Part shown: in pieces, positions 1 through 12,799 of the stretch | How the letters are laid out: every line of letters starts with the position of its first letter | Numbering within the stretch: position 1 is the first letter of the stretch | DNA from: Phytoseiulus persimilis | Taxonomy: Eukaryota > Arthropoda > Arachnida > Mesostigmata > Phytoseiidae | Length of the DNA: 64,000 nucleotides | Reading direction: 5' to 3' | Assembly: GCA_037576195.1 (NCBI GenBank) | Contig: CM075101.1 | Span: forward strand, 24,490,001 to 24,554,000 | Notes under the pieces: generated by a model | Told to the model about the DNA's origin: nothing | The model's input: the letters and a program-made list of their open reading frames with translations, nothing else | The model's database searches: none | Translations under genes and position numbers: made by a program

Positions 1-3000
1 GTAGGTGACTTGGAGATACGTTGACCTCGAGGAGCCCACGAAGGTCTGCTCATATTCTCCTCCTAGCCTTGTTCTCGGTACGTCACCGGCGGCTTCTGCT
101 ACCTTGCTGCCTCCCATCCTTCAGTGGCGCATTGTGTCTGAAACCTGCAATCTACTCCTGTAGAACATGATGATTGTCATGCAAGCCGGAGACAATACGA
201 CGTCCTCCTAGCCTACCAGTTGGAAATCGCTTCCCTGGGAGAAGATTCGCCAGAAGAGGGAGTCTCTCCTCCTCAATTTCTCCTCGTGTCCGATGGAAGT
301 TCTCTAGGGAGTGCATTCCCCACATTGGGGAAGGATTATTCGAGACTGAATCAGACGCCAGGGTGATGACTCATCACTGATGAGGCATCGACGTTGGTAC
401 TGCAGCCGATGTATCGAAGTTCCCTCGGAGAGATATCGATCGGGTTCTCACCTTCCGACGGGAGAATCAATGAGAGAGCGATGACAATTCTTTTTTTTCC
501 GCCAAGAATTTCCTCTGGTTCGAGACTCCGAACTTCCCACGGGCTGATCGAAGCAACGCTCCGCGACGCAGGCCCAACGGAACTACGCAGAGAGAAAGCT
601 TTCTGAGAGGAAATCCCGACCATTTGAGTGCTGAGAGCATTTTCAAGGGTGGGAGTTCATAGTATGGAGGAAACGTAAAATGAGAACGCAGATCCGGACC
701 GTGAAGCGTCAAGCGGGCGTTCACAATCGAAATGTCTATCGCGGCCTCGGCTGTCCCCAAGAGATAAAATGGTCGCACAACGAGAAAGTACTGCGAGCCA
801 GACCGGAGCAAAAACTTGATAAACGCAGGTCAGAGTGGTAGAGCTGCTTTGGCCGAACTCAAAAGTGGGAAAAACACGAACTTTCTCTCTTCGTTCGGAT
901 TCTAAAACGTCGGCCAGAAAAAAGAAATCGATTCTCACGGGAGGACCTCTATCGTAATCTGCTCCTGCCTCAGCGCACTCCCTGTCTCTCATTGCTATCT
1001 CGTAAACGTCATTTTTGACGACGACGACGTCGACGACGAGGTGCCGTCTTCGCTAGGTATAGCCCCGGGCTGCGTACGCGTTCACTCACTTTTACTTCCC
1101 AGCCGCTAGCGTCTGTTGGAAATCCCATGAGTCCTTTCTTCCACCCGTGGCTTCGGAGAGTGTTCAAGAGGTAGGGAAGAAGTGGGCGGCCATGGATATA
1201 TTTACAGAAACGAGCGGCGATCGCCACAGAGAACAGGGCTCAATGGGAGCGGCCTCGGAGTTCGAGATGAAGAACCATTCGTTCCTCTGTCCGCCGTTCC
1301 TCCGACGGCATAGTCCGTCAAAGTCCGCTTATTCATACAGCCCTGTGGCTTCACTTCCCCTCGGTGGCCGCTCTCTTCTTCGCCGTATTTTTTATACGTT
1401 CTCCTGAGCTGCCGGGGTCCCTCTAGAGCTCCAGCGAGCCGTGCCATCCATGGCAACAGCTCCATCTTGACCGGGCAAAACGGTTTCGAGTTTAGTATTA
1501 GAGTCTCATTGATAAATTATTCTGGTGTTGGTCCAAACAATTTATATGCCGCCCACTGGGTTCGGCAGCGTTCCGCGTCAGATGCAGAGAGCCGATTGGA
1601 GACCGCGTGTTGCCTCCAGTCCTCGGTTAGCCGTACCGGAATGCCGCCTAGTCAAACGGCGCAACCGACGAGCGCGCCGCCGTCGTGGCGAGCTTGCTCC
1701 GAATCGCGTCACGCCAGATCACGACAAGGTCATCAGACCGGCACCGCCGTCGTGTTGTTGAATGAGGTCGATTAAACTTCTCCGCTTATGCTCCGGTGTC
1801 AGTTCGACGCGACCCGCAGGCTCTTGTGTTGAAAAATAGGCTCAGCTTTCCAATTCGGTAGGAGCAAAACACAGTTTGGGCTTCGACGTCATCCGAGCGG
1901 AAATCTCGTTCGATCGCTCGCCTGAAAATACATCGGAACTCTCGCAATCCATGGAGGGCCTCCGATAAATCCGGAGCTATCTCTGCTGAGACACAGCGGC
2001 GCACGATTAGCTGTTTACGTTGCTCCTGTCGGTCCGTTGACCGGTTTTGTCCGCCCTCGGAATCGTTTGGAGTTCCTCCCACAGGGTGAGCAGACGAAAT
2101 TTCCATCTGGCCTCAGCGAGGACCGCGCCATTTTGAGGCCGTCGGAAATTCGATTGAAACCCGATGCTCTCGCTGCAAGGGCCCTCTTCGAGGAGAAGAT
2201 CAGACGCGAACGCGGCTTGTTGAGGAGGGTCTTTGGAGTGGCGAGCTCCGACAAGGAACATTCAACAAGTGTTTCGTGGTCGTGCGTTTTATCGCTCCGG
2301 GGATCACAGGGGTCCAGTTTCGATCCAATCTTCTCCTTGGCTAGTTCGGATCGATTCCGCGCACCGTGTGCTAATGAGTCATTCGTGGGAATTTCTTATC
2401 ACAGAATTAAATTGTTCTCGATCCTGCGTTTGTTGAGCAGATCGACCAGAATCGGGGTGAAAGCGATGGGGGTTTCGGAACTGTGAGGACCCGGGATGAT
2501 CGTGAGATGCGTGCGACACCGTTTCTCGGCGGCGAACGGGTCAACGGAGCGTCCATCCAGAACTCCTTCTTCACGCGTGAAGGATGACATCACATGAGAG
2601 TGTCTCGAGCGTCAGCATGTCTGAGGAGAGTCTCGGGGCAACTAACATTGTTGCACAGTTCGTGCTGAGGCGCTCGGCAAATACCTTGTGGCACGCAACA
2701 CAAACACAGCCCGTTCTCGCACAATATCGACCCCTCTCACAGCTCTGTGAAGTCACAAATCATCAGAGTAAGCTGAGAACGCAGATGCTTCAACGAGTGA
2801 GTGTTGCTGCTACGATTGCCGATTCGAAGCGGCGGGAAATCTAGCGGAGACCCAGGTCAACCCTTCTGACCCGCTCCACGATCAGCTCTCTGTCGGACGA
2901 GAAGTTCGGGAGAATCGACTCGACAGAATTCCTCGAACTGCTCGTGGGACGTTCTGCGTTGAGAGAGCCAGGAATGTTTACCGGGAGTTGTAGTACGGTT

Positions 3001-4716
3001 CCCATTCTGCGATCTCCTCTCAGACTTGCGAAGTGTCGGCCACATGCACGCAGGTGGGACGCTCAGGGAAAGTTTGCAGGGGACAGCGTCTTCGAGAAAA
3101 CTTTTTTGAGTCGCAATCAATTCAGCGGGCTCGAAGATCTTACCGAAGAGGGTCGATTCCCGGATCGTACAAACAGAATATGGAATTTGGGAATGCCTCG
3201 GAGCGAACGGTGCAAACAGGGCTTTACTTTGTCGAGGCGATAGATTGAGAGAATTCGATTCCCCTCGCAAGTTACGGATAAACCGCTGTCCCCGACGGAA
3301 TTCTCTTGGCCGAACTCAGAGCGCACTACGATGTCATCAACATTCCGTGCCTTCTGTTCATGACTTGGAAGGAACTCGCTGTTTTCCCTCCGCTCCCTGG
3401 TATCGGGTGAGTTCCCAATATACAGTGAACTTCAAAGCTGACATCGACTAGCGAGGCTCCCGGCCTAGCAACCACAGGAGGTGTGCTGTGAGTCCAAGTC
3501 TCGCGATGTTAGAATGCTTGCTGGTGGTCGATATCGACCCCCGACGGCTGATCACTGATTTAGAGAGATAATTCCGGGGTACATATGACCATACTTTTCA
3601 GTATACAAGGAGGTGATTCTGAGGTTTCGACGATTCCGTATATCATTTCAAGCAATCAATGGTCGCCGATAACTCCCAGTGGTCGAAATCGATCATTTCG
3701 AGAACCGCTGCAATGAACTTCCACAAGGTCGCTAAGGAGGTCGCCCCTGGGGGTGGATGAGGCAGGAAGTTTGAGAACCACTGATCTACACGATGATTCT
3801 CCTCGCTCCAATAGAGCAACATTTCTCCCACGCGACGGGCTCATACGAATAACTCGATCCCCATTTGACCGAAAATCACGGCACATTGTACGTTGAGCGA
3901 CATTAATTACTTCCGAAAAAGATGGCTGTCGCTCAGCGTGAGCTTCCTCGTTTTGTCTCTTTCAGAAAAACTGTTGGAAAAAGGTAGGAATCCATCAAAT
4001 ATCATGCTTTGATGAATCTGAGCTCAGAAAACGTTCCGGGTCGGCGGCACAATGTAAAGAGTTTGACTTGAAAGGAGTGCGTGATAGCTTCGGAGAGCAG
4101 GACGAAATTCAAGCTCATGAGACAATGCTCTCGTCCGAACAGTCCTGAAAGAACAACGAAATGGGAGCGCGAGTGTGCTCGCAAAACACTTGCGTCGGAA
4201 GAACATACCATCAGCCTTCGTTTTCGATTCCCCTCGCACCCGAATCGGTGCAAGCTCAACCACAGATCTGATTGAATTCGTCTATTGGATTCAGACGAGC
4301 GAGAAATGTGGGCGAAATGCAGGCACCAGCAATACCTTGAATGCGTGGTTGCGCATTTTGTCAACTCTTGTGGCTTCCTTGCCGATGCACAAAACCACCG
4401 GAGGGGAAGAGAAAAAGAATCGAGGCACAGAACCGGGGGGAGGGGGGGATGGAAATGACGCCGACGGAGAGAATGCGATACGAGGAGGAGGATGAGAGCA
4501 AGGGCTGTATGGACGATTCTGAGGAGGAAAGGACGTCAGGTAATGCGAGAGCTGAGAACGGAGGAAATCGAAGAAGAGGGGGGCGGGGGCAACTCATGCG
4601 CCGCTGTCGAAAAAGGACCAGTATCAGGGAGGGCCGCAAGGAAGGCCAAGAAAGTCAACGGAAGGGGAAGCGGGGTGGGGAGCGAAACTCGGATTTTGTC
4701 AGGACGCAAGACTCAC
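1..4716. other. No identified gene
   Basis: Apart from one candidate first exon (1090-1128) I see only short frames open on both strands. The donor-like sites at 2083 and 3409 (plus) have coding-looking sequence before them but no matching acceptor. No repeat was recognised. Confidence 0.4.
1090..1128 (-). CDS. Candidate first coding exon
   Basis: ATG opens MGFPTDASGWEVK and runs into a perfect GTGAGT donor in phase 0. Thirteen codons only; partner exons would lie at lower coordinates, mostly beyond the window start. Support is only the splice site and codon pattern. Confidence 0.2.
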
Positions 4717-4865
4717 TGACCGAAAGGAAATCGGGGAGGCCAGGGTCGAGGGTCAGTGCGGGCCACAGCGAGGAACAACATCAAATGCCCGTCATCATGC
4801 TTCCGGAACCATCGGCACTGCCTTCTTAAAACAAGGTCGAAGTTCTCATCGCTGGCTTTCCTGAT
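4717..4865 (-). CDS. Candidate internal coding exon
   Basis: An in-frame stretch (IRKASDENFDLVLRRQCRW, then FRKHDDGHLMLFLAVART, then DPRPWPPRFPFG) is bounded by an acceptor (ccgcag) and a perfect GTGAGT donor in phase 2. The frame stays open upstream to about 5070. The opposite strand is purine-rich and open as well (4341-4829), so the strand is not certain. No family recognised. Confidence 0.3.
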
Positions 4866-7027
4866 CTGCGGTCTCTCTGGGTCGCGAGAATATGGAGAGA
4901 AGATAAAAGGAAAACGAAACAACTGCGGACCCATTAGGGTCCGACCAAGGGACCTGTTTCGCTGACTGTGCTCACAGAACTCAGCCGAGCTCGCCGGACC
5001 ACGGGTCCGAGCCTGAGTCCTCCCACTGCTTCTCATGAGTGACCTGTTCTCGTCTGCCGCCGCCGCCGGCAACGACTCCCCATCACAAAATTCATGACCT
5101 AGGCTTTTAAGCGAAATCGTCGAATTTTAGAAAAGCTGTCCGGTGGACTTCCACTGCTTTGCAGCCGGAGCTTGTGTTCTCCGAATTCGACGGTATTCGT
5201 GGGCGACTCTTTCTTCTCTCATTTGCTTGGCGCCCACCTCCTGACCCATCGTCTCTCTAATTCTCCTGAGCTACACGACGGATCCATTACGTCCGGTGAA
5301 TAATTCGTGTTCTCGCCTCGGCCTCAGGTGGCGGCCGTGACGAAAGCTCCACGCTCCGCCGTTCCGTGTGTTTAGAAACAGAACCCGCTCCCTCGCCGAG
5401 TGCTGTCTGACTACTTCTAATTACATCCTACCGACCGACGACGCGAGAGGTCTTCGGAGCGATAGGTGCAACGTCCCAGGGGGATCCGCATCGAGCACGG
5501 AAAGTTAGACACAGTGGGCTCGTAGGCTGAGCTTTTTTGGGATCAGAAGCTCGAGTGGACTTGTTTCCCGTGTCTGGCCTCGAGCTGCTTAGGTCGCGGA
5601 GGCCCGATAGCGCGGGTCGCTCAAATATGAAAGGATCGTAAATTTTTTAGAGCGAACTCTCACGAAGAAGCAGACCGTGGGATCTACCGGGCGCACATTC
5701 ACTTTGGAAGGTAACTTTCCGCCTCAAATATATCTGTTCGTACGACAAGAACACAGCATCCGGTGTACGGTCAATGTTTGGTGAGTTTAGTGTTAAAATG
5801 GTGAGTCGTTGCTGCTCTGAGGCCTCACCACCGACTCCGAGTGTGTTGTAAAAACTTTTTATGAGGATCGCCCCGTCCTGGCTTTCGAAATAGGCGGCGC
5901 GAATTTTCCTCCGAGAACGCGTACGTGTTGCTCGCTCGTGGTACGGTTTTTACTCATCAGTGTTCTCATCACTCCGTCCTTTCCGCTCGGATTTCCTCAG
6001 CTGTTGTTTCAGTTTTAGCCGCTCCGTCAAACCTCATCTGGTTTCAGGCACGTGCGGTTCTCTCGACTGAGTACCTCATTATAAGGGATTTTGAGCCCCT
6101 GCGGCGAGGATGCGTTGAAATTGGAACGGAAAATCGCGGAGATCGACGATCTCAGTGAGAAATTCGCGATTCTGACCCGCCGTTGGCGATAATTTCGATT
6201 CATTCCGAATTCTGGATGGGATATCTTCTGACGACGGATTCGAGTTCTTCTCGAATACTACTCGATAAATCTGGGTCACGTGCACGCCTTGCGTTTGTGG
6301 GGAGAGAGCTCGCAAGAAAGATCCTGTACCGGTGTTGAAGCATCGGGCCGGCTCCGACGTCGATTCTAAACCATGAAAGAAGGAGCAAGCTCATCGTGAA
6401 GAGCCGCCAACGTCCTACAGACGAAGGGAATCTCCGCTGTGATGTGGTTTTCTGTGAGCGATATTTGACCGACGACATGGTCGAGTGCTTGGGCCGGCCG
6501 GAGGTGGGTGCCGCGGATAAGAGACGCACAATGTTTAAGGGTTTCTCGATTGGTTCATGACGGTCGCCATCTTTGAGGATCGATACGAAGGTGTTGGAGG
6601 CTCATTCCTCAAGGGAAAACTCGCGGTTAGGACCGAGGATTAAGCCGGTGGAAAAACTCCGGAGATGATGTGATCAGCGTGACACATGGAAAAACCTTAC
6701 ATGTGAGAGGCATCCGTCACGTAACGTGCCGAGTGGATAACCGAACGCATGGGATTCTCTTCGTGATTTTTCCCTAGATCCTCCCCTTAGGAGCTCCATG
6801 GCATACCCCCGCGCAAGAAAACTGATGTCCAAACTCGTTCTGCCCGACAACGGCTGCTAGCACGAATCGCAGTATATCTCTCAAGTCGGTACATGACCAC
6901 CATACCACGTGGCTCGTAAACTGGGCCGACGTGTCACGTGACCAGATGATCCCAAACGGCCCCTCAAGCGCCTTTCACCGTCTGGCGATCTCTTTAGGAA
7001 TATTTTCTCCGTATTCTGAGCGAGCAC
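4866..7027. other. No identified gene
   Basis: Positions 5073-5924 lack any long frame and are intron- or UTR-like. At 6390-6560 the plus strand is open (including GNLRCDVVFCERYLTDDM) without promoter or splice support. Confidence 0.4.
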
Positions 7028-7185
7028 GCCTCAAACCTTGTGTCGTCGAAGAGTGTTCGTCCAATGAGCTGGGTGTAGGAACAGCACCGACCGACCCCTC
7101 CTGGAATTGGCGGATACGGTGGAAGGACTTATACAGCTCGTTTCCGACTTCTAATGCTTCACTTGAGCTCTTTGTCCTCTGAGCG
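7028..7185. repeat. Divergent dispersed repeat, copy 1
   Basis: Matches 8690-8840: GACTTATACAGCTCGTTTCC versus AACTTATAAAGCTCGTTCCC, then TGCTTCACTTGAGCTCTT versus TGCTTCCTTCAAGCTCTT, and CACGCCTC near each start. On the minus strand both copies encode GNELYK followed by HRI, which may be a decayed coding repeat. Confidence 0.5.
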
Positions 7186-7383
7186 CCCGTCGGACCAGTT
7201 GGTCGATTCGACCCGACGATTTTGTATGCTCCGAAAGCGCTGGACACACACGGAGAGCGCTTCCTTGCGGGATCGCTTGACTGACCGGGATCCTTTCTCT
7301 TCCGAAGCCTTCCGTGCAAGCGTATGCGTCCGTTCTGCTGACACAGCAACCAACAGAGCAACGACAATGGCTGCGTCTAACAT
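7159..7383 (-). CDS. Putative 74-aa secreted peptide precursor
   Basis: MLDAAIVVALLVAVSA is a textbook signal sequence, followed by ERTHTLARKASEEKGSRSV, then KRSRK and later NRR: several mono- and dibasic sites, as in processed peptide precursors, with a single Cys. No promoter, poly(A) signal or splice support was found, and the ORF could be a chance hydrophobic frame. Function not assigned. Confidence 0.25.
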   Translation of the reverse strand: MLDAAIVVALLVAVSAERTHTLARKASEEKGSRSVKRSRKEALSVCVQRFRSIQNRRVESTNWSDGRSEDKELK

Positions 7384-8689
7384 TACAGTAACCTGACCCT
7401 GGTCTGCCCCTGTTCCACGTACATCAAACTCGGTGGCGCGAGCGAGCACGCTCCTCCTCTGGATGTCTTCTGCGATTCCGTTCTTTTCCCTCGACGCACT
7501 ACACCGCAACCTTTGCAGGAACGACGGTGGTGCCTACGACAACAACGACAACGAATACGAGAACGGCGGCCTTGCTCTGGAATGTCACGTGTAGCAGCAA
7601 TAAGCTGTGGACTCGGCTCATTAATGTTTTGATGTATTGTAGAGCAGTCGCCGACCCTTTAGCGCTCGAAAACAGCGCAGAGAACAGCGGCGCCTGCCTA
7701 ACATATGGCCTGTTGTCACTGACGTAGCTTTTTCCGGTCTCCCCAACGAGCACCCGATCGTCGCCGCCGCCGCCGGCCCCGAGAGCCGTCTCAACTCCCG
7801 GCGACGCGAGAATCGCTGCAGAGCAAAAGAATGGCGGCGGCCAGCGGTTACGACGTGCGCAAGGGTGAAATGAATGCACTGGAAATTCGCCCGGGTTGAA
7901 TTTGAATTTTATGGCGCGGCTTAAAACCTTCGGCGAGTCAGACGGGGCTCCAAGATCATTTTCCTGTTCCACTCTTTGTGTTTGCCCAACTCTTTTTTCC
8001 ATTTCACTCGCACTCCTTCCTCCAGCCCGCCCCGAGTGTGAAATGTCGTTGAGCAGTGCGACCGTCGCGCCTAGTTCCGCCAGCGCTCAAGTACGAATGT
8101 GCGTACGTATGCGTGAACGCTGATGGTGGTATGTCAGGGTCTCGCCGCTACGCAGACCTACGCCGAGAGCCTCCGGTGTTCGTCAAGCGCATTCCTCGGC
8201 GTCTGTCCGTCTGGGCAGCGTCTCTTCTTCGCTCCTGACGTAGTCCCCCCTCGGAAGCTGACCGGGAGCCCTTTTCTTGAGGTCAAATGATGTTTGAAAC
8301 CAATGAGCTACTCAGAACGTTTCGCAGATTCGTTCGTCGGTTCGGGGGGCGGCGGAATGAACGCGACAGCTGCGATGTTAGCCTAGCTGCCAACGGCCGA
8401 GGAACTCGGGCACTGAGGACTCGAGGGGAAGGCAGACTGAGGGGCGCTCATCGGAAACAGTGGAAGAGCGCGCCGAGAACAGGCGAGCACGAAGAAAAAC
8501 AAGCTCGCAGCCGCGATTTTCTCGGGGATTGAGGAATATCTATACCGACTCAGCGCCAGTCTCCGCGGGAAAGGTACAGTCCTTTTTCAGGTGAAACAAT
8601 TCTGAGCTTCGATACCAGAGCCTCTAGGAGAAGGTTCAGATGTGTCTTCTGAATGTCGAAGGAAGACGTCATATTGTTTCGTATTTTTA

Positions 8690-8840
8690 TCGGGCACGCC
8701 TCGCTATGTAGGAAGGTCGCGGCGAGGCTCGCCGACAAGCGTTCGTGCGATGAGCGGAACGGAGCGACTTTATTTTGAATCCGATGGAGAAACTTATAAA
8801 GCTCGTTCCCGGTTGATGCTTCCTTCAAGCTCTTAGACGG
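8690..8840. repeat. Divergent dispersed repeat, copy 2
   Basis: Partner of 7028-7185, same orientation, about 1.6 kb away. The shared part is interrupted by small gaps. No terminal structure was recognised. Confidence 0.5.
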
Positions 8841-10197
8841 CTCGAATCTTATCGAGATAGCTGGTCACTTAGAGGAAACGATTCGGTATGTTCCGCGAGT
8901 GCGGGACACAGACACAAAAAAAGTGTTGAGGATTCCTGTGGCAATCCGGACAGACACGTGTTGGACAGGCTGGTGGCCCTCGCTATCACCAGTCTTACGA
9001 TACCGATCCTCTCACTTCCTGTTTGAGCTCTCTCGGAAGCCTATTTGGTCCGAAATTTTTGGACATCATGACAAGGGCTCATTCACCTCGGAGGCGAGAT
9101 TTCCGAGCGATCCAACGGGGAAAAGATTCTCATTTTCATCCGAGGTCGGAAGGTATCTCCGAGAATAGACCGACCCGCCAAAATCGGGTCAAACGTGAGA
9201 TTCTGATCGGCGCCACCTGCATGAGAGATACTTGACTGTCAGTCATTCGAGACAACGTCGAGTTCCTGGCCTCGACGATCCATTTGATTCCCGTTCTCAG
9301 AGGATGATGCGAAACCAGAGCCTCGAGGGAGGTTCTCCGCTCTCTACATCGCGGAATGGAGTCGTGGATTTTCGGAGACCATCCACCAGGAATCAGATCC
9401 GCAAGGAACCGCTGTCAGGTATCGAGAGCGTGGATGGGTCTCTTTAGGACGATGCATTGTCAGTGGATGAGGGTAGGGTTCCGAGAGCGGAGTCACCGAC
9501 CATCTCTTTGATTCTATTCCGTGCCACCGAGCGGGGATTACGGGATTAACCTAGAAGAGTGGCCTTTTTATTGTGAGGCGAATGAGAGCTCAGCTCGGCA
9601 TCATGGTATGATACCTTGCTGAGGCTGGCCGTAGTGCTGGGCGAACCCAAGGCTGGCGGTGATCCGTCGGAGCCGGTCATTTGGAAAATTATCCCCGAGT
9701 CCGAACAATTTTTTCCCTCGCAATTGAGGCGCGGCAAGAAAACAACTCACGGAGAGGACACTGCAGAATCCTGGTCACCGCTAACCGTTGAAGGTCAGGG
9801 CAGGCGTATGGTGATTCAACGTGGCCTTTAGTGTTCCGATGGTGGAGATGAGTTCGAATTTCTCGTACTTGAATCAAGCCTTGTGACAGGATTTCGAGCT
9901 GTACAATCCATGACGGAATCGTTTGTCACCGTCGTGGACAACTTTGGCTCCGCCGCTCCGGCTGTGGTTCTTTCTCTGAACTTCAACATCATCTGAGAGT
10001 CTCCGTGCTCTGTTCTCGGGCCGTTCGGTTCACACAGCACTCACTCAGGATCGAGGTCGATACTGTGAGCTGGGCTAGAACCGAGGATTGTGTTTGAAGC
10101 GAGCGAATCCTTTCCGGCTGCCACCTGTAATTGAGGTCTATAGATTTCCGATAGTGGAACGTAGGCGATCTGTTGAGCCAGCTAGCTGACCTGTTTA
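8841..10197. other. No identified gene
   Basis: Only short shadowing frames on both strands; no splice-bounded exon, promoter or repeat recognised. Confidence 0.4.
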
Positions 10198-10224
10198 CCC
10201 CCCCCCCCCCCCCCCCCCCCCCCC
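10198..10224. repeat. 27-nt poly(C) tract
   Basis: An uninterrupted C run, the longest homopolymer in the window. The G-rich strand could form a quadruplex. It lies 200 bp upstream of the 10.43 kb promoter. Similar but shorter runs: 10926-10940 (G), 19320-19332 (C), 27476-27488 (C), 33305-33317 (C), 39116-39132 (G). Confidence 0.85.
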
Positions 10225-10425
10225 GGCTGCCGCCACGAACAACTCTGTCCATTGCAACGCTACTAACCAAGCATCCGACCGACAAAGTCTAGCAGCTGCC
10301 AACCCAGGAGCCACCTGCAGGCGGCTTCCAGCTATCGACAGCAGCCGCGGCAGGGGCGCCGGAGGCGGCAAGGAAGCCAGTCGTGGTCATAATCGTAAAT
10401 TTTCACCCCGTATCCATCCATGCAC

Positions 10426-10458
10426 TATATAAACAACCACCTTTCCTGAAAGCAGACG
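10426..10458 (+). promoter_or_regulatory. TATA core promoter
   Basis: TATATAAA at 10426-10433 with a purine start (GCAGAC) about 28-30 bp downstream near 10454. It lies 200 bp after the 27-nt poly(C) tract. The first ATG is at 10544. Confidence 0.55.
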
Positions 10459-10543
10459 TTGACGACCGTGAAAATCCAGCCAATTACCGATCGGGTCACC
10501 CTCGACTAGCCATAGTTTCGGCAAGTCAGCTCTTGGTCAACTG

Positions 10544-10699
10544 ATGACGTGTGGGATGATCCCGCACTTCAGGGAAAGGGGGTCATCAATGTGCGGACTC
10601 ATCACAGCCTCTTGTTCGAGTTTTGCTGCGAATGCCGCGTTTCAGCCGAAAATCCAGAAACTCCCCAGAAAGCTGCTCGAAGAAATCGTCGAGTTCTGA
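10544..10699 (+). CDS. Putative 51-aa ORF, first ATG after the 10.43 kb promoter
   Basis: Reads MTCGMIPHFRERGSSMCGL, a short weakly hydrophobic stretch (LITASCSSFAANAAF), then KIQKLPRKLLEEIVEF and stop. No family is recognised. Another frame, from 10549, is open for 245 codons but runs through a 15-nt G tract and has no ATG near its start. I treat that as chance. A spliced coding region further downstream is possible. Confidence 0.25.
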   Translation: MTCGMIPHFRERGSSMCGLITASCSSFAANAAFQPKIQKLPRKLLEEIVEF

Positions 10700-10940
10700 T
10701 GCATGGTTCAAGTTTTCACGCTTCCATAGAATGCGACGTATCACAACACGCGCATCACCCGAATGCAACAGCCGCCAACAACAGATTCGGGGATGATCTT
10801 AAGCTGCTTGCTCAATATGCTGATGTCACCCAAGCAGCACGCTTTTCGCCTTCCCGGGCGCTTTTGTATTCAGCTGGGTGCAACGTTGTACAAACGAACG
10901 CCGGCTGTCGCTCTGCTCCGCCGCTGGGGGGGGGGGGGGG

Positions 10941-12570
10941 CGCAGAACGCAAGTGCGGAGTCCAAGCCGTCAGGGAAAAGATGGGTAAAAGGAGGAGGGG
11001 GCTCGCGAAGGTGTTAATTAAAATTCAAACAGGTGTGTCGACTCAGTCACACTCATCGCGCGTCGACGTGTGTGTTTTCGCGCGCGAGCGAGCCGTCCAC
11101 CCTCTCACTCACTGCCTTCTACTTCGGGTGATTTTCCCGTGCAGGCTTCGATGCGGCACCACCCCATCGGTTAGATTTGCTCGATCAGCCGTGAAATGGA
11201 TCATCCTTCAATTAGGCTTTGTTGTTCCCGAAACTATGCGTCGATGTTCTTGGAATGGAGCGTTGCTATGTATAGGTGTTCGCTGATCGAAATCGGCTTC
11301 CGTGAGTCAGAATGTTCTTCGGAACTCGGATAACCTCGATCGGAGATTCGACATCCGCGGCAGCCGTTGCTCCAGGTCGGAAGATGGATAACTCGGATCC
11401 GCCACGAAAACTGTCGCCCAGCCGCTTCGAGTCGCTCTTCCCTCGAACTTGATATTTTGTCGGGGGATTCCGTGGACGACCGATTCTTGGATCGGGTCGA
11501 CGAAGAAGACCTCCGAGCACGAGGAACGGTGGGCAAGGAAAATCTCTCATCCACCTCGAGAGAGTGGTACCGCAATTCGGATAGTTCGCGTACATGCCCA
11601 CGAAGGAAAGTTTTTACTCTCCCTATTCATGAGCCGAAACGATCGGTCCGCGAGTTTTGACGTGGAGACGTTTCTGTTAAGACCGGAGTTACAGTCTTAT
11701 ACCTCTCCCTCATCCATGAAACAAAATTTGAGGCTACGTGTCGCCGCCATTCTTCGTTCCTGATGAGCCCAGAACCGTCGTGCATCCCTCGAAAAGTTTC
11801 GAATTCACGACGGAGTACCGAATTCGATCCGGGTGATGTTTCGTGGAGCGCTAGATAGTTTCCGGAATTCCCTCGCGTACCCCCTGGACAATCTTGCGAA
11901 TCTGCATAAGTAACTACTTTATTGGACTCCGAATCGACGCGGTCGAAAAGCGGTCGTTATGAGCTGCCCTGAAACGTTCTGCGAATCTCAGCCGGATGAT
12001 TGAGCTTGTTAGTTGTTCCCTGGAAAGCGATTGGATTTCGGCGGCTGAGGCGGAGAACTCCGATGCGATCGCCTAGAAGAACACTGCAGCGAGTTGCTCC
12101 GGGTGGAAGTCCTGAGATGGGATACGATGTGCGTCAGAATCTGAACACTGAGACGAGGAAGGACGAATCAGAAATCACGGATTTGTAGAATCCGAAGCGA
12201 AGCTGTGCACCCCATCTGGTAACAGGGGAAACAGCGATCATGTGAGATACTCTTCGCTGTCAGAATGTCCTCCAGGAATCGCGGAAGGAACTCAGAGAGC
12301 GCAAATGGAACCTCCAGTGAAACCTGGGCGGTGAGGCGTCCAGAAACGGGCGATCACAACAGCTTCGTCTGTGAGCTCAGGCAATGACTTCGATCTGGCT
12401 CCGGAGTTCTCGCTTGGTCGTAGGATGCGCCCGAAATTCGGGCATCTAGAGCCGTCGCTAGCGGAAGAAGCGGAGAATCGCAACAGGATCGTACTCGGCG
12501 GGAAAACAGGAGATCGGAGAGAAGATCCAATGTCACCTGGAGCGCTTTCCGGATGCCTCACGCGAAGTGC
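10941..12570. other. No identified gene
   Basis: Overlapping open frames at 11234-11763 on both strands, without supported boundaries. Confidence 0.35.
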
Positions 12571-12603
12571 TGAGTTCACAGTGATTCCGCGTTCAGTTTA
12601 TAC
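12571..12603 (-). promoter_or_regulatory. Candidate TATA/initiator promoter, minus strand
   Basis: On the minus strand GTATAAAC (box from 12602) is followed 31 bp later by TCAGC with its A at 12571. Box, spacing and initiator are the same type as those of the FAS1 gene. A possible donor (CAG|GTGACA) lies about 35 bp downstream. The first ATG opens only 22 codons, so any product must be spliced or non-coding. Confidence 0.4.
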
Positions 12604-12799
12604 TCGGAAGCGACGCGTCTCATCTATGGCCTCGATGAAATTCTCCACGGAACCCTCGGTTTCGGGGACTCTGCATCGTGGGAGGCCGAAACCGACGAAC
12701 CGGAGATGAATTCGGCGGTCGACAGCACCAGGGGAGGGGGTCAAGGCTCAGGACCCTTCCACGAGCTATGGTCAGGTTCTCGAAAAAATTTCTCACCCT

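Noticed and set aside
3260-3412. Hydrophobic plus-strand stretch (YDVINIPCLLFMTWKELAV) before a GTGAGT
   Set aside because: Only about 40 codons between stops, with no AG acceptor in frame; not distinguishable from chance.
4341-4829. 162-codon plus-strand ORF rich in Glu, Arg and Gly
   Set aside because: Purine-rich low-complexity sequence; the minus-strand exon at 4717-4865 with a GTGAGT donor is the better candidate.
10549-11286. 245-codon plus-strand frame after the 10.43 kb promoter
   Set aside because: No ATG near its start, runs through a 15-nt G tract, and no recognisable motif.
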